This document shows, in pieces, positions 6,581-13,203 of a DNA stretch of 13,203 bases. The notes below the pieces were generated by a model that worked only from the letters and a program-made list of their open reading frames with translations, ran no database searches and was not told the DNA's origin. Both the position numbers and the translations under genes were made by a program. The stretch's first letter is position 1, and each line of letters opens with the position of its first letter. Origin of the DNA: a bacterium (GTDB taxonomy: Bacteria; CBDUZB01; JAGLHV01); assembly GCA_023143305.1 (NCBI GenBank), contig JAGLHV010000013.1, positions 1-13,203 of the forward strand, given 5' to 3'.

Positions 6581-6757
6581 GAAAAGCTTGATTCTAAATT
6601 CTATATTGAAGGAAATAAATAGTTGGGAATTTTTTGGGAGTATTTTCTTTCGTATGAATCTTCCGACATAATCAGACATAACAAGTAAGACTAATTTCAA
6701 TCTGGGTTTTGCCTGAAATTCAGAGGAATTTGGGGATCAGCAGCCGGTGTTTTATAT

Positions 6758-6786
6758 TTGACAAATTTGATATAATGGTATAAAAT
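6758..6786 (+). promoter_or_regulatory. Sigma70-type promoter for the large TPR lipoprotein genes
   Basis: TTGACA (6758-6763), a 17-bp spacer and TAAAAT (6781-6786) form a good promoter with a leader of about 100 nt. Over 6751-6790 it matches the abiE promoter region (10219-10258) at 32 of 40 positions, more than shared consensus boxes alone would require. Confidence 0.75.
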
Positions 6787-6891
6787 GCAAATATGTTGTT
6801 TTAAGTAAAAAACGTTAAAATCAGAATTAATGAAAGTAGAAATATTTTAGAAATGTTTAATTATTTTTGGAAATGAGTAGAGGAGGGACAG

Positions 6892-8436
6892 ATGTATTTT
6901 AAAAAAAAGGGGAAAAGACACATCTGTAAAATAATATGTGTTTTACTAAGTATCAATTTTTTGTGGGGTTGTTCAAGATCGGAAGAGAGTTTACAAAATA
7001 AAAATATAAAAAAATTAAAAAAAGAAATAAGGGTAAACCCCGAGTCTGTAGATGCACACTATGCCTTGGGATGTATTTATATAAAAAAAGGCTTAAATGA
7101 CCTGGCAATAAAAGAATTTGAAAAAGTGTTAAATATTAATCCCCAACATGCAAAAACTTATTATTGCCTTGGGGATATTTATGATCAAAAAAACATAAAT
7201 GATAAAGCAGTGGAAATGTTTAAAAAATCAATAAAAAATGATCCTGAATGTGAAGAAGCTTATTATAAGTTAGGGATGATTTATAAAAAAAAAGGACTTT
7301 ATTGGAAGGCAATGCAACAATTTAAACAGGCAATAATGAATAAATATGATTATGCAGGGCCACATTATGAGTTAGGTTGGATTTATAATCAAAAAGGTTC
7401 TAGAGAAAGAGCAATGGAAGAGTTTAATGATGCAGTGAAGATTGATTCCAGTTATGCTAATCAACCTTATCCGACAAGCAAGATGATTGATGACAAAACT
7501 GTTTTATTTGATGAAGAAATAGAAAATTATAAAGAAAGAATCCGGATTGACCCTGGGAATCTAAATCTTCATTTTGATTTAGGTGGGGCTTATGTAGAGA
7601 GAGGTCTATATGACCAGGCGGTGGGAGAATATATAGAAGCGATAGTCATTGACCCTGATTTTGCGGATGCTCATTATAATCTTGGTGTTGTTTATGAAAA
7701 AATGAAGCAATTTGAAGAAGCAGTATGGGAATATAAGGAAGCACTTATGCTTAAACCAAAGGATCCGATTGTTCATTATAGTCTGGGAGTAGTTTATAAT
7801 GAACAGGAGTTATATGATTTAGCAATAGAAGAATTTTTGGAAGCAATTAAGCTTGATACTGAAAATGAAAAGTTTTATTGTAATTTGGGGGTAATTTATG
7901 TTAATAAGGGTTTGTTAGATAAAGCCGAAGAAGTATATAAGAGAGCCTTAAAAATTAATCGTTTTTTTACAGAAGCTCATTATAATCTCGGAGTGGTTTA
8001 TAATAAAAAGAAGTTATATCTTGAAGCAATAAAAAAATTCAAAGAAACAATCAAGCTTAAACCGAATAATGTAGATGCCCATTATAATCTTGGGGTAGCT
8101 TATTATGAACAGGACTTGTATGGCCTGGCAATAAAAAAATATGAGGAGACATTAGCTTTGAAATCAGATTATATGAAAGCTCGGTATAATCTTGGATTGA
8201 TTTATTATAAGAAAAAATTATATAAGCAAGCAATAGAAGAATGCAATAAAGCAGTGGAAATTGAATATGATAGTGCAGATACCCATTTTATTCTTGGATT
8301 AGTGTATTTAGAAATGGATAAAGAGGAAGAAGCACTTAAAGAATATGAAATACTGAAAGAGTTAGATGAAATAGTAGCTCTTAAACTTTTAAATGAAATT
8401 GATAAGAAAAAACAAAAAAAAATGCATGGAGAGTAG
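6892..8436 (+). CDS. TPR-repeat lipoprotein, 13-repeat paralogue A
   Basis: The 514-residue product has a basic N-terminus, a hydrophobic stretch and lipobox LWGC with Cys27 as the lipidated residue, followed by SRSEESLQNK. Residues from about 50 onward hold thirteen roughly 34-residue TPR units (for example AHYNLGVVYNKKKLYLEAI). The fifth (NQPYPTSKMIDDKTVLFDEE) lacks the TPR signature and probably forms a kink or linker. The C-terminal cap EALKEYEILKEL is shared with the proteins at 2338 and 8558. AGGAGG at 6881-6886 lies 5 nt before the ATG. TPR arrays bind other proteins, so an envelope scaffold or assembly role is inferred. It lies 121 bp upstream of its close paralogue, without a clear terminator between, so co-transcription is plausible. 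Confidence 0.88.
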   Translation: MYFKKKGKRHICKIICVLLSINFLWGCSRSEESLQNKNIKKLKKEIRVNPESVDAHYALGCIYIKKGLNDLAIKEFEKVLNINPQHAKTYYCLGDIYDQKNINDKAVEMFKKSIKNDPECEEAYYKLGMIYKKKGLYWKAMQQFKQAIMNKYDYAGPHYELGWIYNQKGSRERAMEEFNDAVKIDSSYANQPYPTSKMIDDKTVLFDEEIENYKERIRIDPGNLNLHFDLGGAYVERGLYDQAVGEYIEAIVIDPDFADAHYNLGVVYEKMKQFEEAVWEYKEALMLKPKDPIVHYSLGVVYNEQELYDLAIEEFLEAIKLDTENEKFYCNLGVIYVNKGLLDKAEEVYKRALKINRFFTEAHYNLGVVYNKKKLYLEAIKKFKETIKLKPNNVDAHYNLGVAYYEQDLYGLAIKKYEETLALKSDYMKARYNLGLIYYKKKLYKQAIEECNKAVEIEYDSADTHFILGLVYLEMDKEEEALKEYEILKELDEIVALKLLNEIDKKKQKKMHGE

Positions 8437-8557
8437 TTGCTGATATCGTATAAAAGTGTTTTTTAAATTTATTTGGCTTAATGAAACAATAAAGGCAGCA
8501 AAAAGTTTAATAATACCATTGATAAATGAAGAGAGCAAGAAGGGATAAACTGTTCAA

Positions 8558-10066
8558 ATGGAAAGAAAAAATTATATGGTGAAAGTAGTTTTAATTTTAG
8601 TGGGGAGTATTTTTTTATGCGGATGTTCGAAGTCGGAGGAGAGTTTACAGAACAAAGCGATAAGTAAGCTGGAAAAAGAGATAAAAAGGACCCCTGATTC
8701 AGTAAATGCCCACTATAATCTTGGGGTAGTTTATTATAAAAAGAAATTATATGATAAAGCAAGGGATGAATTTGAAAAGACAATAAAGATTGATTCTAAT
8801 TATTGGAAAGCTCATTTTAGTTTGGGGGAAGTTTATCAACAGAAAGGTTTGATTGATAAGGCAATAGAAAGTTTCAAGGAAGTAATAAAAAATAACCCTG
8901 ATTTTACAGGATCTTATTATAATCTGGGAATAATTTATAAACAGAAAGAGCTTTATTGGAAGGCAGGAAAGGAATTTGAGAAAGCAATAAAATGTCAATA
9001 TGATTATGCCCCGGCTCATTATGCCTTGGGATCTATTTATGCTCTGGGGGGATTTAAAGATAAAGCAATAGAAGAATTTGATATAGCGGTGAGCATTAAT
9101 TCTGATTATGCAAATTCTCCTTATACCTTTAAAAAAGTTGACGAAAACGAAGGAATTTACAATGAAACCATAGAGAAATATAAACATAAAATCAAATTTA
9201 ATCCTGAAGATGAAAATCTCCATTATAATTTAGGAGAAAGTTATGCAAAAAAAGGATTGTATGACCAGGCAATAAAAGAATATGCTGAGGCAATAAGACT
9301 TAAACCTGATTTTGCCGAAGCTTACTATAAGTTGGGAATTAGTTATGAAAAGCAAGGACAATATGATCAGTCGATAGCTGCATATAAAGAAGTACTTGTG
9401 CTCAAACCGGATGATGAACGGGTCCATTATAATCTTGGAGTAGTTTATTATCAGAAAGGGTTGTATGATAAGGCAAGGGGGGAATTTGAAAAATCGCTTG
9501 AAATGGATTCTAATAACGAAAAAACATATTATTATAGGGGAATGATTTACGATGAACAAGGTGCTTATGGGCAGGCAATAAGAGAATACGAAAGAGCAAT
9601 TGGCTGTAATTTTTATTTTGCAGAGGCTCAGTATAAGCTGGGATTGATTTATTATAAGCAGAAATTATACGATAAAGCAATTGAAGCTTTTGAAAAGGTG
9701 ATAAGAATTGACCCTGATTTTACAGAAAGCTATTATTATGTAGGGTTAATTTATATGAAAAGAAGTTTATACGATAAAGCAATGGAAAAATTCAGAGAAA
9801 TAATTGAGATTAAACCGGATAATATCGATGCCCATTATAATTTAAGTTTAGCTTATTATAAAAAAGGATTGTATGAGCAATCCTTAGAAATTTGTAGAGA
9901 AGCAATAAAAATTAAATCAGACAATGCAGATGTTCATTTTGTTTTAGGTTTAGTCTATTTGAAATTGAATAAAAAGGAAGAAGCAACAGGGGAATATGAA
10001 ATATTAAAAGAATTAGATAAAAAGTCGGCTGGTAAACTTTTAAAAGAGATAAATAGAAAAAAATAA
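8558..10066 (+). CDS. TPR-repeat lipoprotein, 13-repeat paralogue B
   Basis: The 502-residue product has the same architecture as its upstream neighbour: lipobox LCGC (Cys23), a near-identical post-cysteine stretch (SKSEESLQNK), thirteen TPR units with a degenerate fifth (DYANSPYTFKKVDENEG) and the cap EYEILKELDKKSAGKLLKEI. Position-by-position matches, such as a Y-D-Y-A junction before repeat 4, show that the whole gene was duplicated rather than TPRs expanding independently. AAGAAGGGA (8537-8545) lies 12 nt before ATG 8558; an internal ATG at 8576 is less likely. It is the last gene before the hairpin terminator at 10099. A scaffold role is inferred; no ligand can be named. Confidence 0.88.
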   Translation: MERKNYMVKVVLILVGSIFLCGCSKSEESLQNKAISKLEKEIKRTPDSVNAHYNLGVVYYKKKLYDKARDEFEKTIKIDSNYWKAHFSLGEVYQQKGLIDKAIESFKEVIKNNPDFTGSYYNLGIIYKQKELYWKAGKEFEKAIKCQYDYAPAHYALGSIYALGGFKDKAIEEFDIAVSINSDYANSPYTFKKVDENEGIYNETIEKYKHKIKFNPEDENLHYNLGESYAKKGLYDQAIKEYAEAIRLKPDFAEAYYKLGISYEKQGQYDQSIAAYKEVLVLKPDDERVHYNLGVVYYQKGLYDKARGEFEKSLEMDSNNEKTYYYRGMIYDEQGAYGQAIREYERAIGCNFYFAEAQYKLGLIYYKQKLYDKAIEAFEKVIRIDPDFTESYYYVGLIYMKRSLYDKAMEKFREIIEIKPDNIDAHYNLSLAYYKKGLYEQSLEICREAIKIKSDNADVHFVLGLVYLKLNKKEEATGEYEILKELDKKSAGKLLKEINRKK

Positions 10067-10098
10067 ATATTTTTTTGCAGTAACTCTCCAAATATGCT

Positions 10099-10122
10099 TG
10101 GTATTATGGTAATACCATTTTT
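10099..10122 (+). terminator. Intrinsic terminator after the TPR lipoprotein genes
   Basis: TGGTATTA (10099-10106) and TAATACCA (10110-10117) form a perfect 8-bp stem with a TGG loop, followed by TTTTT (10118-10122), 32 bp after the stop of paralogue B. The right arm and T-run coincide with the end of the kinase gene remnant on the opposite strand. Confidence 0.65.
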
Positions 10123-10214
10123 AAAGCTCCGGGATACACCTCAAATTCAGCGGGTAATTTTCCTCCTACATCATCTCCATCTATCTGGATAGGAATGTAT
10201 TTTTTATAAGACAT
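10104..10214 (-). pseudogene. Truncated copy of the 3' end of the lipid kinase gene
   Basis: The minus strand encodes 36 residues starting MSYKKYIPIQ and ending ALKMVLP, matching the last residues of the intact kinase at 11946-12863 (EKYIPIQIDGD...YPGALKMILPG). Across 31 aligned codons, 23 are identical, 7 are synonymous and one is Val/Ile. One extra Asp codon is inserted in frame (IDGDDVGG). The rest of the kinase is missing. No Shine-Dalgarno is evident before the ATG, so translation is unlikely. The copy is in the same orientation as the intact gene, and the AbiE module lies between the two. Confidence 0.88.
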
Positions 10215-10226
10215 AATATTTTATAC

Positions 10227-10255
10227 TTGACAAATCTACCATAGTTGTATAAAAT
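10227..10255 (+). promoter_or_regulatory. Sigma70-type promoter of the abiE operon
   Basis: TTGACA (10227-10232), a 17-bp spacer and TAAAAT (10250-10255) start 13 bp beyond the kinase remnant. The predicted transcription start is near 10262, inside the palindrome at 10255-10273. Confidence 0.78.
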
Positions 10256-10273
10256 ACAGGATGTCATCCTGTA
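10255..10273. promoter_or_regulatory. Palindromic operator candidate for AbiEi autoregulation
   Basis: TACAGGATG-T-CATCCTGTA is a perfect inverted repeat with 9-bp arms, overlapping the last base of the -10 box and the predicted transcription start. AbiEi-type antitoxins are known to repress their own operon by binding inverted repeats with an N-terminal winged helix. This site is therefore the natural operator; the binding itself is inferred. Confidence 0.65.
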
Positions 10274-10298
10274 AAAACGACACAAAAGGTGGAAAAAA

Positions 10299-11123
10299 AT
10301 GAGTTTTTTAAAAACTTTGGGTAAAATAAGTGCCGGTTTAATTAGTAATTTGTATGATCAAAATAAAACTATTTTTAGTATTACCGATGCTCAGTTAATT
10401 ACCGGTAAGAATTACAATGAAGTTACGGATTTATTAGCGGAGTTGGTGCGCAGAAAAATAATTGCTCGTTTAAAAGCCGGGAAATTTTTAATTATACCTC
10501 AGGAATTAGGTAACTTAAAACAGCAGTACATCGGGAATTGGTATGTAGCAGCTCGGGAAGTAGTTAATTCTCCGGATTATTATGTTGCTTTTTATAGTGC
10601 TATGCATTATTGGGGAATGTTGACACAACCGGTGGTTAAATTTTTTGTAGTTACTCCCAAAAGGCAAACTGTTCCCATACAAATGAAGGATAAATTGTTT
10701 TTTGTTTTCGTAAATAAAAGATTTATTTGGGGAATTAGGGAAGAATGGGTAACTAAAATCGAAAAAGTGAGAATATCTGATTTAGAAAAAACCATTGTTG
10801 ATGCTTTGGTTTTTCCTCAGTATTGTGGGGGTATCTCGGAAATTGCTAAAGGAATCTGGTTGGTAAAGGATAAAATTGATTATAATAAATTAAATAAATA
10901 TGTGAGTAAATATAATAAAAATATAGTTGCCAAAAGATTAGGATATATTTTAGAGATTCTTAAAATTAATCAGCCTTTTTTAAGTACAGAATTAAAAAAA
11001 TATATCAAAAATCGTTATGATTTGTTTGACCCTACTTTGACAACAAAAAGAATTAGTAAGAATAATTGGCGATTGATTGATAATGTAGGGCAAAAACAAA
11101 TTCTTAATTTAATCTGGCATTAA
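10299..11123 (+). CDS. abiEi: AbiEi-family antitoxin (type IV toxin-antitoxin)
   Basis: This 274-residue protein has an N-terminal winged-helix region (about 15-70: SITDAQLITGKNYNEVTDLLAELVRRKIIARL, described here in part as DAQLITG...LAELVRRK...). The AbiEi core follows, with YVAFYSAMHYWGM (94-106), VVTPKR (117-122), VRISDLEKTIVDAL (153-166) and a C-terminal helical part. AbiEi antitoxins neutralise AbiEii nucleotidyltransferase toxins without forming a stable complex, and also repress the operon. AAGGTGG (10286-10292) lies 6 nt before the ATG. A promoter and palindrome directly precede it. The cognate toxin gene starts 5 bp after its stop but is frame-disrupted. The antitoxin appears intact in length and motifs. 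Confidence 0.85.
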   Translation: MSFLKTLGKISAGLISNLYDQNKTIFSITDAQLITGKNYNEVTDLLAELVRRKIIARLKAGKFLIIPQELGNLKQQYIGNWYVAAREVVNSPDYYVAFYSAMHYWGMLTQPVVKFFVVTPKRQTVPIQMKDKLFFVFVNKRFIWGIREEWVTKIEKVRISDLEKTIVDALVFPQYCGGISEIAKGIWLVKDKIDYNKLNKYVSKYNKNIVAKRLGYILEILKINQPFLSTELKKYIKNRYDLFDPTLTTKRISKNNWRLIDNVGQKQILNLIWH

Positions 11124-11128
11124 TAATC

Positions 11129-11874
11129 ATGATTAGTTATTACAAAATTCAAAAACTATCTACTGAATTACAAGTTCCGGAAGAGATATTTATTTTCAGG
11201 AAAAAATTGTTTTTCGCGGGGGGACTGCGTTAAAAAAAATTTATTTTCGGAACTATCGTTTTTCAGAGGATTTAGATTTTTTGTTACCGTATAAAGAAAA
11301 TCTTGCGGAAATTGAATCTAAATTAGACCAATGTTTATTAAAAATTAATGCCGATTACCCGGTTAAGTTGGATAAACGTTTCGAATATAAGAAAGATAGG
11401 CTACAATTTTTTATTCTCTATGATTTGATTTCAGAGATTAAGGCTATTAAAGAGTTAAAAATAGATGTTTTAAAAGATAATCATATTCCTTCTTTTCAAC
11501 CAAAAAAAATATTATTTAGCTATCACGAATTTAAAAAAGAGGACCTTTATCTTGGGACTTATGATTTGGAATCTATAGTCGGTGATAAAATAGGTAGAAT
11601 TTTAGATGTAGTAGATGAACCGCGTGATATTTATGACCTTTGGTATCTTTTGAAATTAGAGCTTAATGTAGCAAAGATAAAAGAAGAATTTAAAAAAAGA
11701 TATACTTGTGACATTTATATTGCTAATCTTTTAAGTGAGATTAAAAAAGAGAATTATAAACGAAATTGGCAGATTAGGTTGGAAAAACAAATTACAAATC
11801 TGCCTGGATATAATGTAATAATAGAAGAATTGGAAATGATGGTTAAAACAAAATTGACAGACAGAAAGAAGTAA
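11129..11874 (+). pseudogene. abiEii: AbiEii-family nucleotidyltransferase toxin, frame-disrupted
   Basis: The first part (ATG 11129, MISYYKIQKLSTELQVPEEI) runs into TAA at 11231. The rest continues in another frame as RGGTALKKIY-FRNYRFSEDLDF from about 11215, then to 11874. One extra base between about 11200 and 11215 (in the A6 or T5 run) would join them into a protein of about 248 residues. The motif GGT...D-L-D is the nucleotidyltransferase catalytic signature; KIDV and the family C-terminal motif EPRDIYDLWYLLK also survive. From memory of the family, the stretch between PEEI and GGTAL is shorter than usual, so a small deletion may be the real lesion. AbiEii toxins transfer nucleotides and arrest growth. 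As written, a TTG at 11281 could only give a product lacking the GGT...DLD site. A homopolymer sequencing error is the main alternative. Confidence 0.75.
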
Positions 11875-11945
11875 ATTTTGTATGAAATATTCTAATTTAT
11901 GTAAAGTAACAGAGGATGCACTTCATATGTTTAACGGTTATTTTT

Positions 11946-12863
11946 CTATCCGGGTAATATCATTTTGAGGGCTCCGGGATACACCTCAAATTCAGCAGGT
12001 AATTTTCCTCCTACATCCCCATCTATCTGAATAGGAATATATTTTTCTTCAGAACTATAAATTTTAAATTTTTTTGCTTTAAACGAAAGTATGTTTTTGT
12101 TTTTAGAAGAAGACTGTTTAGTTACTAAGTTAAAGAAAAAGGACAATAATGCTTTACGGCTCCTATTTTTTAATAAGCAAACATCCAGAATTCCGTCGGA
12201 CATACTTGCATGGGGGAAAAAGGTGAATTTCCCTCCGTAATGCTTAGCATTACAAACAATGGCCAGGAAACATTTTTCAGGTATTTCGTTATCTTTTTGG
12301 ACATAAAAAGGAGAAGGATTGTATTTAATGAAATCATAAAAACCCTGGAGAATAAAGGCCTTTGCCCCTAAAATGTTTTTTAATCCCGGGGCTACCCGCT
12401 CAACTACTTCGGCATCAAAGCCAATTCCGGCCATAGAAATAAAATAATGGATATTCTCAGGCTCGCTTATTTTACCAAGGTCTAATTCTTTAGTTCTGGC
12501 TTTAAGAATAATTTCGCAAGCAGCAAGAGGGTTTTGAGGAATACCTACTTCTAAGGCAAAGACATTGGTTATACCTAAGGGAATAAAACCAAGCGGAATA
12601 TCATTGGATTGTTTGGGGTTAGGGGAAGCGTTTTTTATTGCTTTTATAGCCAGATTTAATGTGCCGTCGCCTCCTCCGACAACGAGCAGGTCGTAATTTT
12701 TTTTGGAAGCTGTCTGAAAAGCGATTTTTTCAATTTGAATAATGTCATTAGTTTCAGAAACATCTAATTTATTGTTTTTGCTTAAAATTTCTTTTATTTT
12801 CGGCAAATATTTTTTTGCTTTTTTCCCCCCGGAAAAGGGATTAATGATCAATTTAATGCGCAT
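11946..12863 (-). CDS. YegS/DAGK-type lipid kinase
   Basis: This 305-residue enzyme belongs to the diacylglycerol kinase catalytic family. It has the N-terminal INPFSGGKKAKK (7-18), the nucleotide-binding signature VVGGGDGTLN (61-70) and GFIPLGITNVFALEVG, related to the PLGT-N-FA motif. ISMAGIGFDAEVVE follows, and the C-terminal SDGILDVCLL and IQIDGDVGGKLPAEFEVYPGALKMILP form the second beta-rich domain. It phosphorylates a lipid such as diacylglycerol; the exact substrate (DAG, ceramide, phosphatidylglycerol or other) is not readable. It is cytoplasmic or membrane-peripheral. AAGGAAAGGA at 12870-12879 precedes the ATG, and a promoter lies at 12894-12923. It converges on the abiE operon, and a partial copy of its 3' end lies at 10104-10214. 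Confidence 0.9.
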   Translation of the reverse strand: MRIKLIINPFSGGKKAKKYLPKIKEILSKNNKLDVSETNDIIQIEKIAFQTASKKNYDLLVVGGGDGTLNLAIKAIKNASPNPKQSNDIPLGFIPLGITNVFALEVGIPQNPLAACEIILKARTKELDLGKISEPENIHYFISMAGIGFDAEVVERVAPGLKNILGAKAFILQGFYDFIKYNPSPFYVQKDNEIPEKCFLAIVCNAKHYGGKFTFFPHASMSDGILDVCLLKNRSRKALLSFFFNLVTKQSSSKNKNILSFKAKKFKIYSSEEKYIPIQIDGDVGGKLPAEFEVYPGALKMILPG

Positions 12864-12893
12864 TTTAAGTCCTTTCCTTTTTTTATAAAACCT

Positions 12894-12923
12894 AATATAT
12901 CAAAAGAACCGATAAAAAGTCAA
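12894..12923 (-). promoter_or_regulatory. Sigma70-type promoter for the lipid kinase gene
   Basis: On the minus strand TTGACT (12918-12923) and TATATT (12894-12899) are separated by 18 bp, about 30 bp before the kinase start. Confidence 0.6.
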
Positions 12924-12953
12924 TGGAATAAGAAAAAAAGAAGAAGGGGTTAC

Positions 12954-12982
12954 TTGAAATATTTTTTTATATAATGTAAAAT
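12954..12982 (+). promoter_or_regulatory. Sigma70-type promoter for the small membrane protein gene
   Basis: TTGAAA (12954-12959), a 17-bp spacer and TAAAAT (12977-12982) lie about 65 bp before the ATG at 13048 and diverge from the kinase promoter. The spacer is extremely A/T-rich and holds a second TATAAT, which is too close to the -35 box. Confidence 0.6.
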
Positions 12983-13047
12983 AAATTGTATCCTGAATGT
13001 TTTATGTAGAATAATAACAAGGAATAATATATCAAAGGAGATAACAA

Positions 13048-13203
13048 ATGAATATAGAAATGCTTAGTCAGTTTTTTTTATGGTGTTCAATTATAAATTT
13101 GGTGGCCTCCTTACTGGTTTTTTTAGTACTGATGATAGGCAAAAACCGAGTATATAGAATACATAGCAAACTTTTTAATGTGTCGGAAGAAAAAGCTGCT
13201 GAA
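13048..13203 (+). CDS. DUF6868-like small membrane protein (5' part, cut by window end)
   Basis: ATG 13048 follows AAAGGAG (13034-13040). The 52 visible residues begin MNIEMLSQFFLWCSIINL and continue with one strongly hydrophobic segment (about 14-30), then KNRVYRIHSKLFNVSEE. The spacing of FF-WC-IIN, the transmembrane helix and Y-R-H-S-K-F-S-E matches my recollection of the DUF6868 family of roughly 80-residue two-helix proteins. Function is unknown. The gene runs off the window. Confidence 0.65.
   Translation, partial: MNIEMLSQFFLWCSIINLVASLLVFLVLMIGKNRVYRIHSKLFNVSEEKAAE

Noticed and set aside
6770..6775. TATAAT as the -10 box of the promoter before the TPR genes
   Set aside because: It is only 6 bp from the TTGACA box; TAAAAT at 6781 has the proper 17-bp spacing.
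8478..9559. Several long minus-strand open frames opposite the TPR lipoprotein gene
   Set aside because: They are antisense shadows caused by biased codon use and periodicity of the TPR repeats, without recognisable domains.
11200..11215. Programmed -1 ribosomal frameshift in the AbiEii gene
   Set aside because: The runs GAAAAAA and GTTTTTC do not fit the X-XXY-YYZ slippery heptamer in the required phase, and no strong stem is seen just downstream.

Overview
The window is AT-rich (roughly one third G+C, judged by eye) and bacterial. It has Shine-Dalgarno-led genes, sigma70-type promoters, lipobox lipoproteins and an exported protein with a FlgD/CHU_C-like C-terminal domain, so the source is probably an uncultured bacterium with an outer envelope. 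No ribosomal or other phylogenetic marker is present, so I do not name a phylum. The density of TPR lipoproteins and propeller/IPT/FlgD-like surface proteins resembles candidate-phylum genomes from metagenomes.

Layout. (1) 1-1860: an exported seven-bladed beta-propeller protein made of seven exact 150-bp units, then an IPT/TIG-like domain and a FlgD/CHU_C-like C-terminal domain. Its best signal-peptide start is one base out of frame at an A8 tract. (2) 1861-2337: a non-coding stretch of degenerate repeats. (3) 2338-3135: a short TPR lipoprotein. (4) 3184-5386, minus strand: a two-gene unit of a GT2 glycosyltransferase and an SPL-like radical SAM protein. They overlap by 35 bp, and the second gene uses a TTG start. 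(5) 5387-6546: divergent promoters, a potentially structured leader and a patatin-like phospholipase. (6) 6547-10066: two long paralogous 13-repeat TPR lipoproteins that look like a tandem duplication. (7) 10099-11874: an AbiE-type toxin-antitoxin module with an intact AbiEi antitoxin, a palindrome over the predicted transcription start and a frame-disrupted AbiEii toxin. It lies between two directly oriented copies of the 3' end of the neighbouring lipid kinase gene. (8) 11946-12863, minus strand: the intact YegS/DAGK-type lipid kinase. (9) 13048-13203: the start of a DUF6868-like small membrane protein, cut by the window edge.

The most informative part is 10.1-12.9 kb. The left copy of the kinase 3' end differs from the intact gene almost only at synonymous sites and has an in-frame codon insertion. 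It therefore diverged while it was still coding, which fits arrival or replacement of a homologous allele better than decay of a local duplicate. Together with the broken toxin, intact antitoxin and operator-like palindrome, this looks like a toxin-antitoxin island placed at the 3' end of a gene and now decaying. I see no integrase, transposase, CRISPR array, tRNA or rRNA.
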